Shown here: positions 33,440-45,177 of the stretch, one piece after another | Layout of the letters: every line of letters starts with the position of its first letter | How positions within the stretch are numbered: the first letter of the stretch is position 1 | Assembly (NCBI GenBank): GCA_023548195.1 | Contig: JAJHZJ010000041.1 | Location: forward strand, 1-64,000 | Origin: Bettongia penicillata ogilbyi | Taxonomy: Eukaryota > Chordata > Mammalia > Diprotodontia > Potoroidae | Length of the DNA stretch: 64,000 bases | Direction: 5' to 3' | The notes under the pieces: generated by a model | What the model was told of the DNA's origin: nothing | Databases searched by the model: none | The model's input: the letters and a program-made list of their open reading frames with translations, nothing else | Program-made: the position numbers and the translations under genes

Positions 33440-36400
33440 AAGGTGCAGACAGTAATTATAACTGTGAATGTGAAGGGGATGAACTCTCCCATAAAACGGA
33501 GATGGAAAGCAGAATGGATTAAAAACCATAATACAAACAATATGTTGTCTACAAGAAATAAATATGAAATGGGGAGGGGGCATACCCACAGGGTATAGGT
33601 AAAAGGTTGGAGCAGAATATATTGTGCTTCATCTGATATAAAAAAGCAGGGTTAGCGATCTTAATTTCAGACAAGCAAAAGCAGAAATAAATCTAATCAA
33701 ACGAGATAAGGAAAGAAATGATATCCTGCTAAAAGGCACCACAGACAATGAAACAATATCATTACAAAACATATATGCTCCAAGTGGCATAGCATCTAAA
33801 TTCTTAGAGGAGCACTTAAGGGAGTTACAAGAACTAGCAAAACAATACTAGTGGGGGACCTCAACCTCCCCCTCTTTGAACTTCATAAATCTAACCTCAA
33901 AATGAGCAAGAAAGAAGTTAAGGAGGTGAATAAAACTCTGGATAAGGTAGATACGATAGACTTGTGGAGAAAATCAAATCGGAATATAAAGGAATATACC
34001 TTTTTCTCAGTGGCACATGGCACATATACAAATATTGACCGTGTACTAGACCGTAAAAACCTTACAATCTAATGCAGAAATGCACTGTTGGTCCATGCAT
34101 CATTCTTAGATAAGAATTCAATAAAAATTAAATGTAATAAAAGGCCATGGAAAGATAGACCAAAAATTAATTGAAAACTAAATAATCTAATCCTGAAGAA
34201 TGAATGGGTTAAACAACAAATCACAGGAACAATCAACAACTTCATTCAAGAGAATAACAATAATGAGACAACCTAACAAATCTTATGGGATACTGCAAAA
34301 GCAGTTCTTAGGGGAATTTTATAACTTTGAGTGTCTACATCAATAAAATAGTGAAAGAAGAGATCAACAAATTGGGCATGCAGCTGAAAAAGCTAGACAA
34401 AGAACAAATTGAAAATCTCTAAGTAAATACCAAATTAGAAAAACTAAAAACCAAAGGAGAGATTAATAAAATTGAAATTAAGAAACTCTTGAACTAATAA
34501 ATAAAACTAAGAGATGTTTTCATGAAAAAAATAAAATTGATAAGCCTTTGGTCAATTTGATTTTAAAAAAAGAAAGAAAAAAACCAAATTACCAATATCA
34601 AAAATGAAAAGGGTGGCCGCACCTCCAATGAGAAGGAAATTAAAACTATAATTAGAAATTACTTTGCCCAACTGTATGCCCATAAATTCAACAATCTAAA
34701 TGAGATGGATGGTTTTTTTGAAAAATATAAATTGCCCAGATTAACAGAAGAGGAAGAAGAATAACTAAGGAATTCTATCTCATAAAAAGAAATTGAACAA
34801 GGCATCAATGGACTCCCTAGGAAAAAAAATTCAGGGTCAGATGAATTTAGAAGTGAATTCTATCAAACATGTAAAGAACAGTTAATTCCAATACTATAAA
34901 GACTATTTGGGGAAAATGTGGAAGGAGTCCTGTCAAATTCTTTTTATGATACAAATATAATTTTGATACTTAAACCAGGAAGAGCCAAAAGAGAGAAAGA
35001 AAATTATAGACCATTTTCTCTAACAAATAGAGATACAAAAGGGCAGCTAGGTGGTTCAATGGATAGAGCATCAAAGCAATAGCCAGGAGGACTTGAGTTC
35101 AAATGTCACCTCAGACACTTGACACTCACTAGCTATGTGACTTTGGGTAAGTCACTTAACCCCAATTGCCTCATCCTGGGTCATCTCCAGTCATCCTGAT
35201 GAGTATCTGGTCATTGGATTCAGATGGCTCTGGAGGGGAAGTGAGGTTGGTGACCTGAACAGCCTTCCCTCACTCAAAACAAAGTCAAGTGCAAGTCATA
35301 TTATTTCTCTAATGGCATGGTCTTCTTTAGCAATGAAGGACAAACACACACACACACAGATACAAAAATTTTAAATAAGTTTTAAGAAAAGAGAATACAG
35401 CAACTTATCACGAGAATAATGCATTATAAGAAGGTAGTATTCATACCAAGAATGCAGGGCTGGTTCAATATTAGGAAAACTATTAGCATTATTGATCATA
35501 TCAACCACAAAACTAACAGAAAGCACATGATTAGCTCAATAGATGCAGAAAAAGCTTTTGACAAAATACAACACCGATTCCTACTGAAAATACTAGAGTG
35601 CATATGAATAAATGGAACTTTCCATAAAATAATAAGCAGTATCTATCTAACACCTTCAGCAAGCATTATATGCAAGGGGATAAACTAGATGCATTTCCAA
35701 TAAGATCGGGGGTGAAACAAGGATGTCCATTATCACCACTATTATTCAATATGGCACTAGAAATGTTAGCTGTAGCAATAAGAAAAGAAAAAGAAATTGA
35801 AGGAATTAGAATAGGCAAAGAAAAAACTAAGTTATCACTCTTTGTAGATGATATGATGATATACTTATAGAATCCCAGAGATCAAGGAAAAAAGTACTTG
35901 AAATAATAAACAACATGGGGAAAGTTGCAGGTTACAAAATAAATTCACACAAACCTTCTGCATTTCTATATATTACTAACAAAACTCAACAGCGAGAGAT
36001 AGAAAGAGAAATCCCATTTAAAGCTAGGTAGACACTACAAAATATTTGGAAGTCCACCTGCCAAAACAAATCTAGGGGCTATATGAGCACAATTACAAAA
36101 CACTTTTTGCACAAATAAAGTCAAATCTAAGTAAGTGGAAAAATATCAGTTGCTCATGAGTAGGCCAAGCCAATATAATAAAAATCACAATTCTACCTAA
36201 ATTATTTTACTTTCAAGGCCATACCAATGAAACTAGCAGATAATGACTTTCTTGAGCTAGAAAAAATAATATCAAAATTCATCTTAAAGAACAAAAGGTC
36301 CAGAATATCAAGTAACTAATGAAAAGAAATGCCAGGGAAGGTGGCCTAGCTCTGCAAGATATCAAATTGTGCTATAAAGCAGCAATTATCAAAACCACCT

Positions 36401-37403
36401 GGTACTGGCTAAGAAACAGAAGGGTAGACCAGAAGAATAGGTTTTGTACTCAAGACACAGTAGTGAATAAATATAAAAACCTACTGTTTGATAAATGCAA
36501 AGACCTTAGCTTCTGGGACCAGAACTCACTGTTCAACAAAAACGGTTGGGAAAACTGGATAACAATGGGGTGGAAACTAGGCATAGACCAATGCCTGACA
36601 CCATACACAAGAATAAAGTCCAAATGGGTACATGATCTAGATATAAAGATTGATACTATAAATAAATTAGTAGAACAAGAAATAGTGTATTTATCAGATA
36701 TATGGAGAATGGAAGAATTTTTGACTAAACAAGAGATAGAAAGCATGAAGTTCAAAATGGATAATTTTGATTACATTAAATTGAAATGTTTTTGCACAAC
36801 CAAACCCTATGCAACTAAGATTAGGGGGCAAGCAGAAAACTGGGAAATAATTTTTTCACCCAGTGTCTGTGATAAGGGCTGCATTTCTAAAATATTTAGA
36901 GAACAGAGTCAAATGTACAAGAATACAAGTAATTTCCCAATTGATAAATGGTCAAACAATATGAACAGGGAGTTTTCAGAGGAAGAAAATAAAGCTATCT
37001 ATAGTCATTTGATAAAATGCTGTAAATCACTATTGATTAGAGAGATGCAAATCAAACTAACTCTGAGATACCACCTATCAGACTGGCTAACATGAAAAAA
37101 CAGGAAAATGATAAATGTTGGAGAAGATGTGGGAGATTGGGAACACTAATTCATTGTTCATGGAGCTGTGAGCTGGTCCAAATGTTCTGGAGAGCAATTT
37201 GGAAGTATGCTCAAAGGACTACAAAAATATGCATGCCCTTTGACCTAGAAATACTACTTTTAGGACTGTACCCCCAAGAGATCATAAAAATGAGAAAGGG
37301 TCCCACATATACAAAAATATTTATAGCAGCTCTCTTTGTGCTGACCAAAAACTGGAAATCAAGGGAATGCCCATCAATTGGGGGATGGCTGAATAAATTG
37401 TAG
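33440..37403 (+). pseudogene. L1 ORF2 pseudogene (endonuclease / reverse transcriptase)
   Basis: ORF2p nicks target DNA and reverse-transcribes L1 RNA. The endonuclease start is 'TVNVKGMNSPIKRR' at about 33458, and a later EN segment (33851-34072) keeps GDLN and GTYTNID. RT motif A ('[13 protein letters not shown]') is at about 35538, motif B ('[14 protein letters not shown]') at about 35706, and motif C is FVDD at 35841-35852. The longest open piece is 36319-37095. The C-terminal Cys/His cluster (CWRRCG...HCSWSC) is near 37117-37170, followed by the stop at 37401. Frameshifts, stops and a SINE insertion break it into at least seven pieces. Confidence 0.9.
35041..35357 (+). mobile_element. 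tRNA-headed SINE with RTE-type tail, inserted in L1 ORF2, with TSD
   Basis: Head GGGCAGCTAGGTGGTTCAATG (pol III A-box region), B-box region TTGAGTTCAAATGTC near 35094, CORE GGGTAAGTCACTTAACCCC, then CAGATGGCTCTGGAGGGG, CCTTCCCTCACTC and the tail GCATGGTCTTCTTTAGCAAT, with a short (CA)n end. The direct repeat AGATACAAAA lies at 35031-35040 and 35358-35367. It is younger than the L1 it interrupts. Confidence 0.95.
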
Positions 37404-38208
37404 TATTTGAATGTAATGCAATACTATGGTGCTACAAGAAATGATGAACAGGAAGACTTCATAGAGGCGTGGAAAGATTTATATGAACTGATGCTGAGTG
37501 AAAGGAGCAGAACCAGGAGAACTTTGTACACAGCAGCAACCACAGTGTGAGAGGAATTTTTCTGGTAGACTTAGTACTCTATTGTAATGCAAAGACTTAA
37601 AAAATTCCCAACTATCTCTTAAGGCAAAATGGGAGAGAAGGAACTATAGAATTTGATCCCAAAATGACCATTTTCTTTTTTATTATGCTTTGTTTTGTTT
37701 TGTGATTTCTCCAATTCATTTTAATTCTTCTATGTAACATAACTAAGGTGAAAATGTATTTAATAGGAATATATGTGTAGAACCTGCTGTGTCAGGGATG
37801 GAGTGGGAAGGTAGCAGGGAAGAAGGAGGAAGGTGGGGAAATAATCTAAGGTATATGGAAATCATTTCAGAACACTGTAAACAAATAAAATAGTAAAAAA
37901 GAGGGAAAGTTTGTGGCAAAGGATAATTAGTTTTATACTAGAAATGCTGCATTTGAGAAGCTAAGGGAACATCCAGTTTGAGATGTTCAAAAGGCAATTG
38001 ATGATGTGTAACTATAGCTCAGGAGGGAGACTAAAGCTGAATATATAAATGTGGGAATCATCTGTCTACAGATCATAAGTAAAACCTATGGGAGCTAATG
38101 AAATAACCAAGTAAGATAATATAAAATAAGAATAAGAAGATAATATAGAAACCCAAAATTGAGCATAGGATGACACCTATACTTTTGATTTATTTAGACA
38201 GGAGGTAA

Positions 38209-38440
38209 CGAAAGCTAGGTGATTCATTGGATAGAGAGCTGGGCAAGATTCATCTTCCTTATCTCAAATCTGGTCTCAAATACTTAACTAACTGTGTAAC
38301 CCTGGACAAATTGCTTAACTCTGTCTCAGTTTGTCAACTGTAAAATGAGCTAGAGAAGGAAATATTAAACCACTCCACTATCTTTGCAAAGAAAACCTCA
38401 AATGTGTCATGAAGTGCTAGACACAACTGAAAACAATTCA
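38209..38440 (+). mobile_element. CORE-SINE (MAR1-like), plus strand
   Basis: Head AAAGCTAGGTGATTCATTGG, CORE AACCCTGGACAAATTGCTTA, then GAGCTAGAGAAGGAAAT and the tail GTGTCATGAAGTGCTAGAC. It sits directly at the right end of the L2-like relic. Confidence 0.85.
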
Positions 38441-38599
38441 GAGTTATGGGGTATTGGGGATCCTTTGAGCTCTTTTGCTTTGGAAATATCCTATTTCTTT
38501 TACCAACTTCATATTATTGCAGGATAAGCTTGAGTTTTTCAAAATGACTGCTTAACAAATTATGTGTTATTGAAATTTAACTACTATGCTTCTTGGAGT

Positions 38600-39250
38600 T
38601 TCAAGTGCAGTTTTTTTTCTAATGATGGTTTATGAATTTCATTGGCTAGAGAATTTTTGTCTTTATTCCAAATTTCTGAGCATCTTTTTGTTATATATTT
38701 ATTATGTCTTCATGAAAAGTCTATGATTCTTAAAATATCTCTTTTCATCTTGTCCACACAGTCAGGTGATTTAGCTCCTATAAAATTCATATGCTCTTTT
38801 GATGTTACATGTTGTTTCTCTTCTGCCTAATTTTCTTCAGCTTCTACATATTTATAATATAAAACTTTCTTTTTTTTCTTTTAGAGTCTCTGCTAAATTG
38901 GACAAAATTTCCAATGTGTTTTCCAAATTCAGTTCTCTTTTACTTGTAATTTTTAATGTTGTTTTAAGAGCTCTAATTTCTGACTTAATTCTATTCCTAA
39001 TGTTTAATTTTGATAATTTTCTTTCTCTTTTGAACTATTTCTGGTGTTTCCTAAAGTTATTCTTGATTTCTATGCTGAATTTATTTATTAAGAATTTGGT
39101 TTCATTTCCTTCATGATACAATAATAATTTATATTGTCCTCTCAGCCTTTGAATGTTTACTCTCTGAAATTTGCCTCTCAAACCATTAGTGGTTTTTGCT
39201 TCAAAGAAATTATTTTCTAATTTCCTTCTCTCCTATATCACAGCTGTTGA
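38600..39250 (-). mobile_element. Old L1 ORF1 region, minus strand (tentative)
   Basis: The best match is 38725-38850, which read on the minus strand resembles the ORF1 segment before and within the RRM-like domain (inverted ATGATTCTTAAAATATCTC...CAGGTGATTTAG). The remainder is T-rich and decayed. Confidence 0.4.
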
Positions 39251-39284
39251 GGCCTCTTAGAAGCAATAATTTAAATGTACATGC

Positions 39285-39475
39285 AGTATATTTTTCCTCA
39301 ACCCTGTGAGGTAAGTAGTATAGAAGTCATGTTATTCAATTTTACAGCTGAGAGAGCTGAAGCTTTGAAATATGAAGTAACATACCCATAATAACTCAGT
39401 GTCTTCAAGCAGGATTTGAACCTAGGCCTGTTATTTCCAACTCCAGTATTTGAGCCATTATGCCATGCTACTAAT
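39285..39475 (-). mobile_element. MIR SINE, minus strand
   Basis: CCTCAACCCTGTGAGGTAAG, CAATTTTACAGCTGAGAGAG and CAGGATTTGAACCTAGGC follow the inverted MIR order. Confidence 0.7.
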
Positions 39476-40714
39476 AAAAAGAGTAAACCTGTTATCAGTG
39501 ACTATATAATCTTGTTAGTGGCTAATGGTTATCCTATATTTGTTCAATTGATGGCTTATAAGAGTTATTTCCCATTATTTTTGTGCCCTATTTTTCATAC
39601 CAATACACCGATGTTGCCAAAAAGTTACATCACATAATATGGAAATTTTTCAGACTTTCTAAGGAAATCATCATCCTAACCATGGAGAGGTAGGAAAACT
39701 ACTCCTTGTTTTGGTGCATTTATAATCACATCAATATGTAGCAAATCTTATACATTTCTAAAAGCATCTTATCAGAAATTAAAATATTAAAGACAATACA
39801 ACATTTTGGTGAAATCCATATATCGCTTTTAAAAAATTAACGTGTAGTGAAGTTGCCAACATTACCTCTGCTAGCCCCAGGAATAATCCCAATTTCAGCA
39901 TTCATATTACTCATAGATTGCAAACCCATCTTCTTCTTCATTATTTATAGCTTTCCTCAAATTTAATTTGTTTTTTTAATGAGATCATGGTAATTCTACA
40001 AGAATAAAATCCAATAAATATTCAAGGCAGAAACTATTTATAACTCCCTACATTCTCTTTTGATCTTTGGTGGCATCTACCAATCTTTACATATTTTTAA
40101 TCTTTATGTAAATTACTATTTTTCTAAAACATTGATTTCAAATCATTTTTAATATGTGCCTGGACCAAAAATACTCATATTTTGACATTGTTTGATCATC
40201 ACCTTTAATATTTAATTAAGCATGAAATAAGTGAATCACTTGATTCTTTTCAGCCTTAGTAATTCACTTCAAGCTGTGCTTGATTTGACCTGCTTTAAAT
40301 GATCAGCTGGTAGTCAAGTTACATAAATAACAAACAATCCACATGTTTTTTTCTGTAATCACTGACTTCACAAAGTTCAGTCTACTCAGAAGGAGATTTT
40401 GGAGGGAAGGATGATTCTATCAGTGTACAGATGCATGGGGATAAAACTTTGCATATCTGAGTCTAGTGTGTTAGAGAAAAACCAAGAGTTAGATTTTTCT
40501 AACTCTAAAAGAAAATACTTCAAGTTAGAAACTGGAAAACTCTAAGTGGCTTTCCTTTATAGAATAGTTTCTCTAAGTTTAAGTGCCCAGGGAAGACAGA
40601 AAGGAAAAAAAATGAAAGAGAAGAAAAAAGAAACCAAAACATAAGATTTATATGTGATTAGCCAAATGTTTCAGCAATTATGAGTCCACTTTAGCCATAG
40701 AGTCTATTTTAAAG
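39476..40714. other. Unassigned, apparently low-repeat intergenic DNA
   Basis: No repeat family or gene was recognised. This and 40851-42120 form the longest stretch without obvious transposons, so any conserved non-coding element would be easiest to see here by cross-species alignment. Confidence 0.5.
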
Positions 40715-40850
40715 TCCACTTCAGCAGTAAAGCAGAGAGGTTAAATGACTTAACCAAATGACTTAACCAAATGACTTTACTAAGGAGTTAGTAAATTTCA
40801 AGGATGAGATTCTAATCCACGTCTTCTGACTCAAAATGCAACACTCTTGT
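40715..40850 (-). mobile_element. MIR fragment with an internal 13-bp tandem
   Basis: The inverted CORE (AAGCAGAGAGGTTAAATGAC) is followed by the unit AAATGACTTAACC at 40743-40755 and 40756-40768, then a diverged third copy. The head side (GAGATTCTAATCCACGTCTT) follows. Confidence 0.55.
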
Positions 40851-42120
40851 AATTCTGGGGGAAGATTTTTTTTAAATGAGGAATTTGACAGTTTTGGATA
40901 ATTCATAATAACTTAGACAAAACCTGCATTTTATCTCCTAAATGTCTTTTTTAACTTTCATTTTAGATACTAATACATGCCCACATAAGTACGCAACAAA
41001 ATTCCATGGTCACTTTGTGACACAGATCGAGGTTGATGTGAGTCAGATCATGTTCACAGATAATGATATACCATAAAAGTTTGATACAATACAGTTAGCT
41101 TGTCCACATAAACAAGTGTTGTAAGAGGATTTTGCTATATTTTACTTATGATTTTATAAACTCTAGCAAGAAAACTTAGAACTCATTTAAAAAAAATTGT
41201 CATCCTCTCCATGATTTTTATCCAGCTGGTTGACTACCAAAATATTTAAATTCATCTATAAACCAAGAACTAGACATACATTTTAAAATAGATGTTCAAA
41301 GCTGGCAAGCCTTACAGATGGTTTTGATCCTTATTATAGCTTATGTACGTAGGTATCGCCAAGTCATATGAGTAAAACGACTATAAGAACAGTTTCTCGA
41401 ACATTCACAGTAGTTTATTGCCTATGTATATTTGCCTTACCAGAAGACCATGTAACTACTTATGGTAAACAGAGCCCCCAAATCTCTAGATCATAGTTAC
41501 TTTCAAGGCAAATGTTCTCTTGGATCACATTATATAAATATTTGATGTTTAAAACTACAGCACCTGACAGGCTTGGCTAAGATATTCTATTTCATCTTCC
41601 TGGGCCTTTTAAACACTATTTTCTAAATAGACATATATTTAAATTGTAGGAGTCATCAAATCCAGCAGGCTCCATTACTTACTATGAAGTAGTTTGAAGA
41701 AAGTACCTGAAGGACCATACTTAATGGATTATACTATCTTTAAGAAGATCACTTAGACAACTTTGAAAACTCTTTATTTACTAGTCTTGAAGTGATATGT
41801 CCTTGTTACTAAGAAGATATTTTTAAGAATAGTACCACAAATTTTAGTGGGCAAGGAGAAGTCTACAAGTTAATATACATGGGAATCAAAGAAAAAGGAA
41901 ATGGACTCTTCAATGGAATGATAAACAAAAACTTTCGTTATATCTTATTAGTAAAGTCATTAATTTTTCTCTAGGTTTGATAATACACTGATCTAAAATT
42001 ATGTACCATGTTTCCTTCAAATCTATTTGTCCCACTTCCATTTAACCATTATTTGATTATTGACTATTTATCTCACTTCCATTTTCCCTTCCCTGCCATA
42101 TTCTGCTTCTGTGTTTTTGT
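40851..42120. other. Unassigned, apparently low-repeat intergenic DNA
   Basis: AT-rich, with no recognised gene or transposon. Confidence 0.5.
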
Positions 42121-42147
42121 TGCTGTTTGGGGAGGTGGGGGTTTAAT

Positions 42148-42398
42148 TCACACTATGTCTCCCTATCTGAGTCAGTGCCAACTAACCACAATCTCCCTGC
42201 TTTGATCCATTTGGGGTGGTTCACCCATCCTTATGCAGGCTAATGGCCTTGATCCTGAAGGCTAACAATATTAGTGTCAGATTTAGTGGTGATATCTCAT
42301 AGATTTTAGCCCTGTGGCAAAGAACTCCTGAGCTCAAGCCATCCAAAAGCCTTATTCTTCCCAGTATTTAAGATTACAAACATAGGCTATCATGTACA
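42148..42398 (-). pseudogene. 7SL (SRP) RNA retropseudogene, minus strand
   Basis: Read on the minus strand this matches 7SL RNA in order. On the plus strand the landmarks are CACTATGTCTCCC (3' Alu-domain side), GGTTCACCCATCCTTATGC, then AATATTAGTGTCAGATTTAG (S domain), then AACTCCTGAGCTCAAGCCAT and ATTTAAGATTACAAACATAG (5' Alu-domain side). About 30 bases are missing before GGTTCACCC and substitutions are many. 7SL RNA is the SRP scaffold. This copy cannot be functional and was probably retroposed by L1. A T-rich stretch at about 42113-42150 may be the old poly(A) end. Confidence 0.75.
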
Positions 42399-42479
42399 AC
42401 CTCCTGCTTTTCTTGAATACCAGAAACCACATTTGATAGAGTTTCAAGAAAATAGTTATATTTTTCAGATTTGTTTGTT

Positions 42480-44240
42480 GAGTTTCATTCAGTGTATCAA
42501 TAAACATTTAAGAATGCTTACTCTCTGTCAGGTACTATGTTAAGCACTGGAGATACAAGGAAAGACAAAAGCACAACACACACCACAAGGAAATCATATT
42601 CTTATTAGGGCAAGAATACACAAATGGTTGTGTACAAACAAGATACAGACAGGATAAAAAGAAGATAATAGAGAGAAGGTGCTAGAATTAAAGAGGAATA
42701 AGAAAAGATTTAATTTTAGTTGGGAATTGAAGGAACCAAGAAGGGAGAAAATTCCAGGTGTGAAGGATAACCAGTTAAAATGCCCAGAAACAGAGAGATA
42801 TAATGGCTCTTTCAATGAACAAAAAGGAGGCAAGTTTCACTGTATCACAAAGAATATGGCAGAATATAAGATAAATTGGGCCTGAAAATATAATAGTAGG
42901 AAGCAGGAAGGGGGCACTAAGTTCTGAAAGGATTTGGTGCTGGAGAATGTTATGTTTCAACATGGAAGTAATAAGGAATAACTAGAATTTATTGAGGGGA
43001 GTGACATGGTCAGACCTACAGTTTGGGAAGATCATTTTAACAGTTCAGTGGAGGTTGGATTGGAGTGGAGTTGTGTCAGAGAGACCAACTAGTAGGCTAT
43101 GGTAACAGTTAAAGTAATAAGGATATGTACCTTGATGATGGTGTCAGAAGAGAGAATGAGGAGTTCATAAGAAATATAAAAATACAATTGGCAGCCTTCA
43201 ATGGAATATGAGGAAGGAAAGGAAGGGGACTCAAGGATGACACAGGAGACTAGAAATATGGTCATACCCTTTTGGCAATAATAGGAAAACTAGGAAAAGG
43301 AAAGGGTGTGTGGGGGAGAGAGGGAATTGAATTTTGGATTTATTGAGTTTCAGAGATTTAAAGGACATCCAATCTGAGATATTCTGTAGGTAGATAGAAT
43401 AGGCACAATAGAAATGTAAGACTAGGGTTCAGCAATAAGATTAGGGATAGATAGTTAGATTTGAGAATCATCTGCATCAGAACGATAAATAAATCCCTGG
43501 GAGCTGATTAGATTGTCAAGTGAATATAGAGAGAAAAGAGAAGATCCACGATAGAGAGACTTGTGCGATACGAATGGGTAGCTTGAATAATCTACACAAA
43601 GACCCAGAAAAGAAGACTGAGAAGAAAAAGTCATCTCAATAGGAGAACCAAAAGAGAGTAATGTAATGAAAACCTTGTTGCTGAATCATTTTAGTACTGT
43701 CCTACTCTCCATAAATCCTTTTGAGGCTTTCTTGGCAGAGATATTGAAATGGTTTATCATTTCCTTTTCCAGCTCATTTTACAAATGAAAAACTGAGGTA
43801 AACTGGGTTAAGTGACTTGCCCAATAGGCTAGTGTTTGAAGCTGGATTTACACTCAGGTCCTCCTGACTCCAAGGTGGGTTCTCTATCTACTGCTCTATC
43901 AGAGTATCCTGGAGAACAGTGTGATTGTGCCAAAATCTTAAAGGAAGGTCAAAAATGAGGAATAAAATAAGTCTATTAAATTTGGCAATTGAATGATGAT
44001 CGGTAACTTTGGAGGGAGCAGTTTTGATTGAAAGATGAGGTCAGAAACCAAACTGTAGAAAGTCAAGATGAGAGGGAAGGAAGTGAAGTATCTCCTCTAG
44101 ATGTCCTCTTTCAAAGTGGCTAGCCAAAAAAGGAAAGAGAGTCATGGGATTACAGCAGGTGGAGATTCAAGTATCAAGCGAGGATTTTTTGAGAATGGGG
44201 GAGACATCAGCATGTCTGTGGACAGTAGGGAAGCACTTGT
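42480..44240 (-). mobile_element. Long L2-clade LINE relic, minus strand, split by a SINE
   Basis: The 3' end lies on the left (TCAATAAACATTTAAGAATG, then GTCAGGTACTATGTTAAGC). Landmarks of the L2 3' half follow: GGGAGTGACATGGTCAGACC near 42997, GGACATCCAATCTGAGATAT near 43362, GAATCATCTGCATCAGAACG near 43464. After the SINE come TTTGGCAATTGAATGATGAT near 43982 and TTGAGAATGGGGGAGACATC near 44190. No frame survives. At about 1.5 kb without the SINE, it is the longest L2 relic here. Confidence 0.75.
43676..43912 (-). mobile_element. CORE-SINE, minus strand, inside the L2 relic
   Basis: Inverted tail (TTGAGGCTTTCTTGGCAGAG), CORE (CATTTTACAAATGAAAAACT), AAGTGACTTGCCCAATAG and head (CTATCTACTGCTCTATC). 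L2 sequence resumes after it. A clear TSD was not found. Confidence 0.8.
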
Positions 44241-44241
44241 A

Positions 44242-44618
44242 TGGGATAAAAAGACCCTTACTCAAAATGTTAAATAAATGAAGAGGCTTATCAATAAGAA
44301 CAGAGAAAAAAATTATTACAATTCTTGAAAAAGGGGTATCCCCCCACCAGGTCAGGGAATCTGATGGAAGGAGGCAACTTACAGAAATTGAAACACAATT
44401 TTATATCCTAATGCAGAGACTCGCACCTCCCTATTATCCCACCTCTCCATTGGTTGGGAGGTGATCTCACAATCTAAGTGTAGAAAAACTAGACAAACCC
44501 TGGGAAATCTTCACCTATCCCAACACAATTACCTCATCTAATATTTAACTTAACTGCTGATGTGGCTTTAGAAAGGAGGGGAAGGGGAGAAGCAGGAGCT
44601 GGTAGCATTGATGTGGCA
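44242..44618 (-). mobile_element. Solo LTR, minus strand (same family as 6462-6786)
   Basis: Plus-strand ends TGGGATA and GATGTGGCA correspond to an LTR beginning TGCCACATC and ending TATCCCA on the minus strand. Shared internal blocks with the 6.4-kb copy are CCCTTACTCAAA, ATTACAAT and TATATCCTAATG. A second GCTGATGTGG lies at about 44551, so the 5' end may carry a small duplication. Confidence 0.55.
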
Positions 44619-45177
44619 ACAGTACAACAAACAAAGGGGAGATTTGAGTAACTTTCAAGTTTTGGCTACAGCCCACAGCACTTTCACAAAGAAAACTGGT
44701 ATAGCTAGTAAGGGGGAAGTGGGGGAGGGAGAGGGAGAGAAGCAACTGACCATCCACAAGCTGTGGATACCTGAAACTCAAATATCCAGGGAGAGACGCC
44801 TTGTGGAAGAGAAATTTTATTTAGAAAATCCAATATTCCCCATATTATTATTATGAAGTCTTCACAATCTCTTCATCTCACTCACACTCAGTAGACAAGG
44901 AGAGATTGAAGCTAAATAAGCAGGAAGGGCTGATAAAGAAAGCAATAAGCTTTGAATCAAGCCCATTTCTGGTGAGTTGTGAATGAATATTCATGTTCAG
45001 TCAGCTAGAGTAAATTCTCTGATGACAAATACTGAAAGTTCATTGTTGCCTAACTAGCACAAATGGTCAACCTGAGACTTATCTATCTTTGTAAGGTGTT
45101 AGTAGCTCAGTGGTCAGAAGATTATTGATGTTTCCATTTCTTGTCATTTTCCCCAAGCAATTTTTATCTCATACAAA
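44619..45177. other. Unassigned intergenic DNA
   Basis: Contains a G/A-rich tract at about 44710-44742. No gene or repeat was recognised. Confidence 0.5.

Larger units (their letters stand above)
30788..37898 (+). mobile_element. Full-length L1, decayed, with TSD
   Basis: 5' UTR (ACCAACATGGTGGAATGAG) at 30.8 kb, ORF1 at 31847-32868, a purine-rich inter-ORF region, ORF2 at about 33440-37403, a short 3' UTR and an AATAAAATAG...A-rich end. An 11-bp direct repeat AAGAGGGAAAG occurs at 30777-30787 and 37899-37909, so the insertion is complete at both ends. The 5' UTR contains a second AAAATGGTGGAATGA at about 31219, suggesting a repeated leader module. Frameshifts and stops throughout make it inactive. 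A SINE is inserted at 35041. Confidence 0.92.
30510..38205 (-). mobile_element. L2-like LINE, minus strand, split by the 7.1-kb L1
   Basis: The right part (37910-38200) reads GGGAACATCCAGTTTGAGATG, then GGGAATCATCTGTCTACAG, then ATGGGAGCTAATGAAAT, the same landmarks as in the L2 relic at 43.35-43.52 kb. The left part (30510-30787) is more diverged. Between them lies the L1 at 30788-37898 with its TSD, so the two parts were once continuous. The assignment of the left part is less sure. Confidence 0.55.

Noticed and set aside
33161..33589. 142-codon open frame on the minus strand
   Set aside because: It is the complement of the L1 polypurine tract and ORF2 start. The protein is low-complexity (S/P/L-rich) and lies antisense to a clear L1.
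35041..35115. tRNA-like head with pol III A and B boxes
   Set aside because: It is the head of a SINE with TSD and does not keep a full cloverleaf or anticodon arm, so it is not a tRNA gene.
36319..37095. 258-codon open frame that could be read as a gene
   Set aside because: It is the surviving C-terminal part of L1 ORF2, with L1 sequence continuous on both sides.
40743..40780. CRISPR-like or regulatory tandem array
   Set aside because: Only two to three adjacent 13-bp units without spacers, inside a MIR relic. This is replication slippage.
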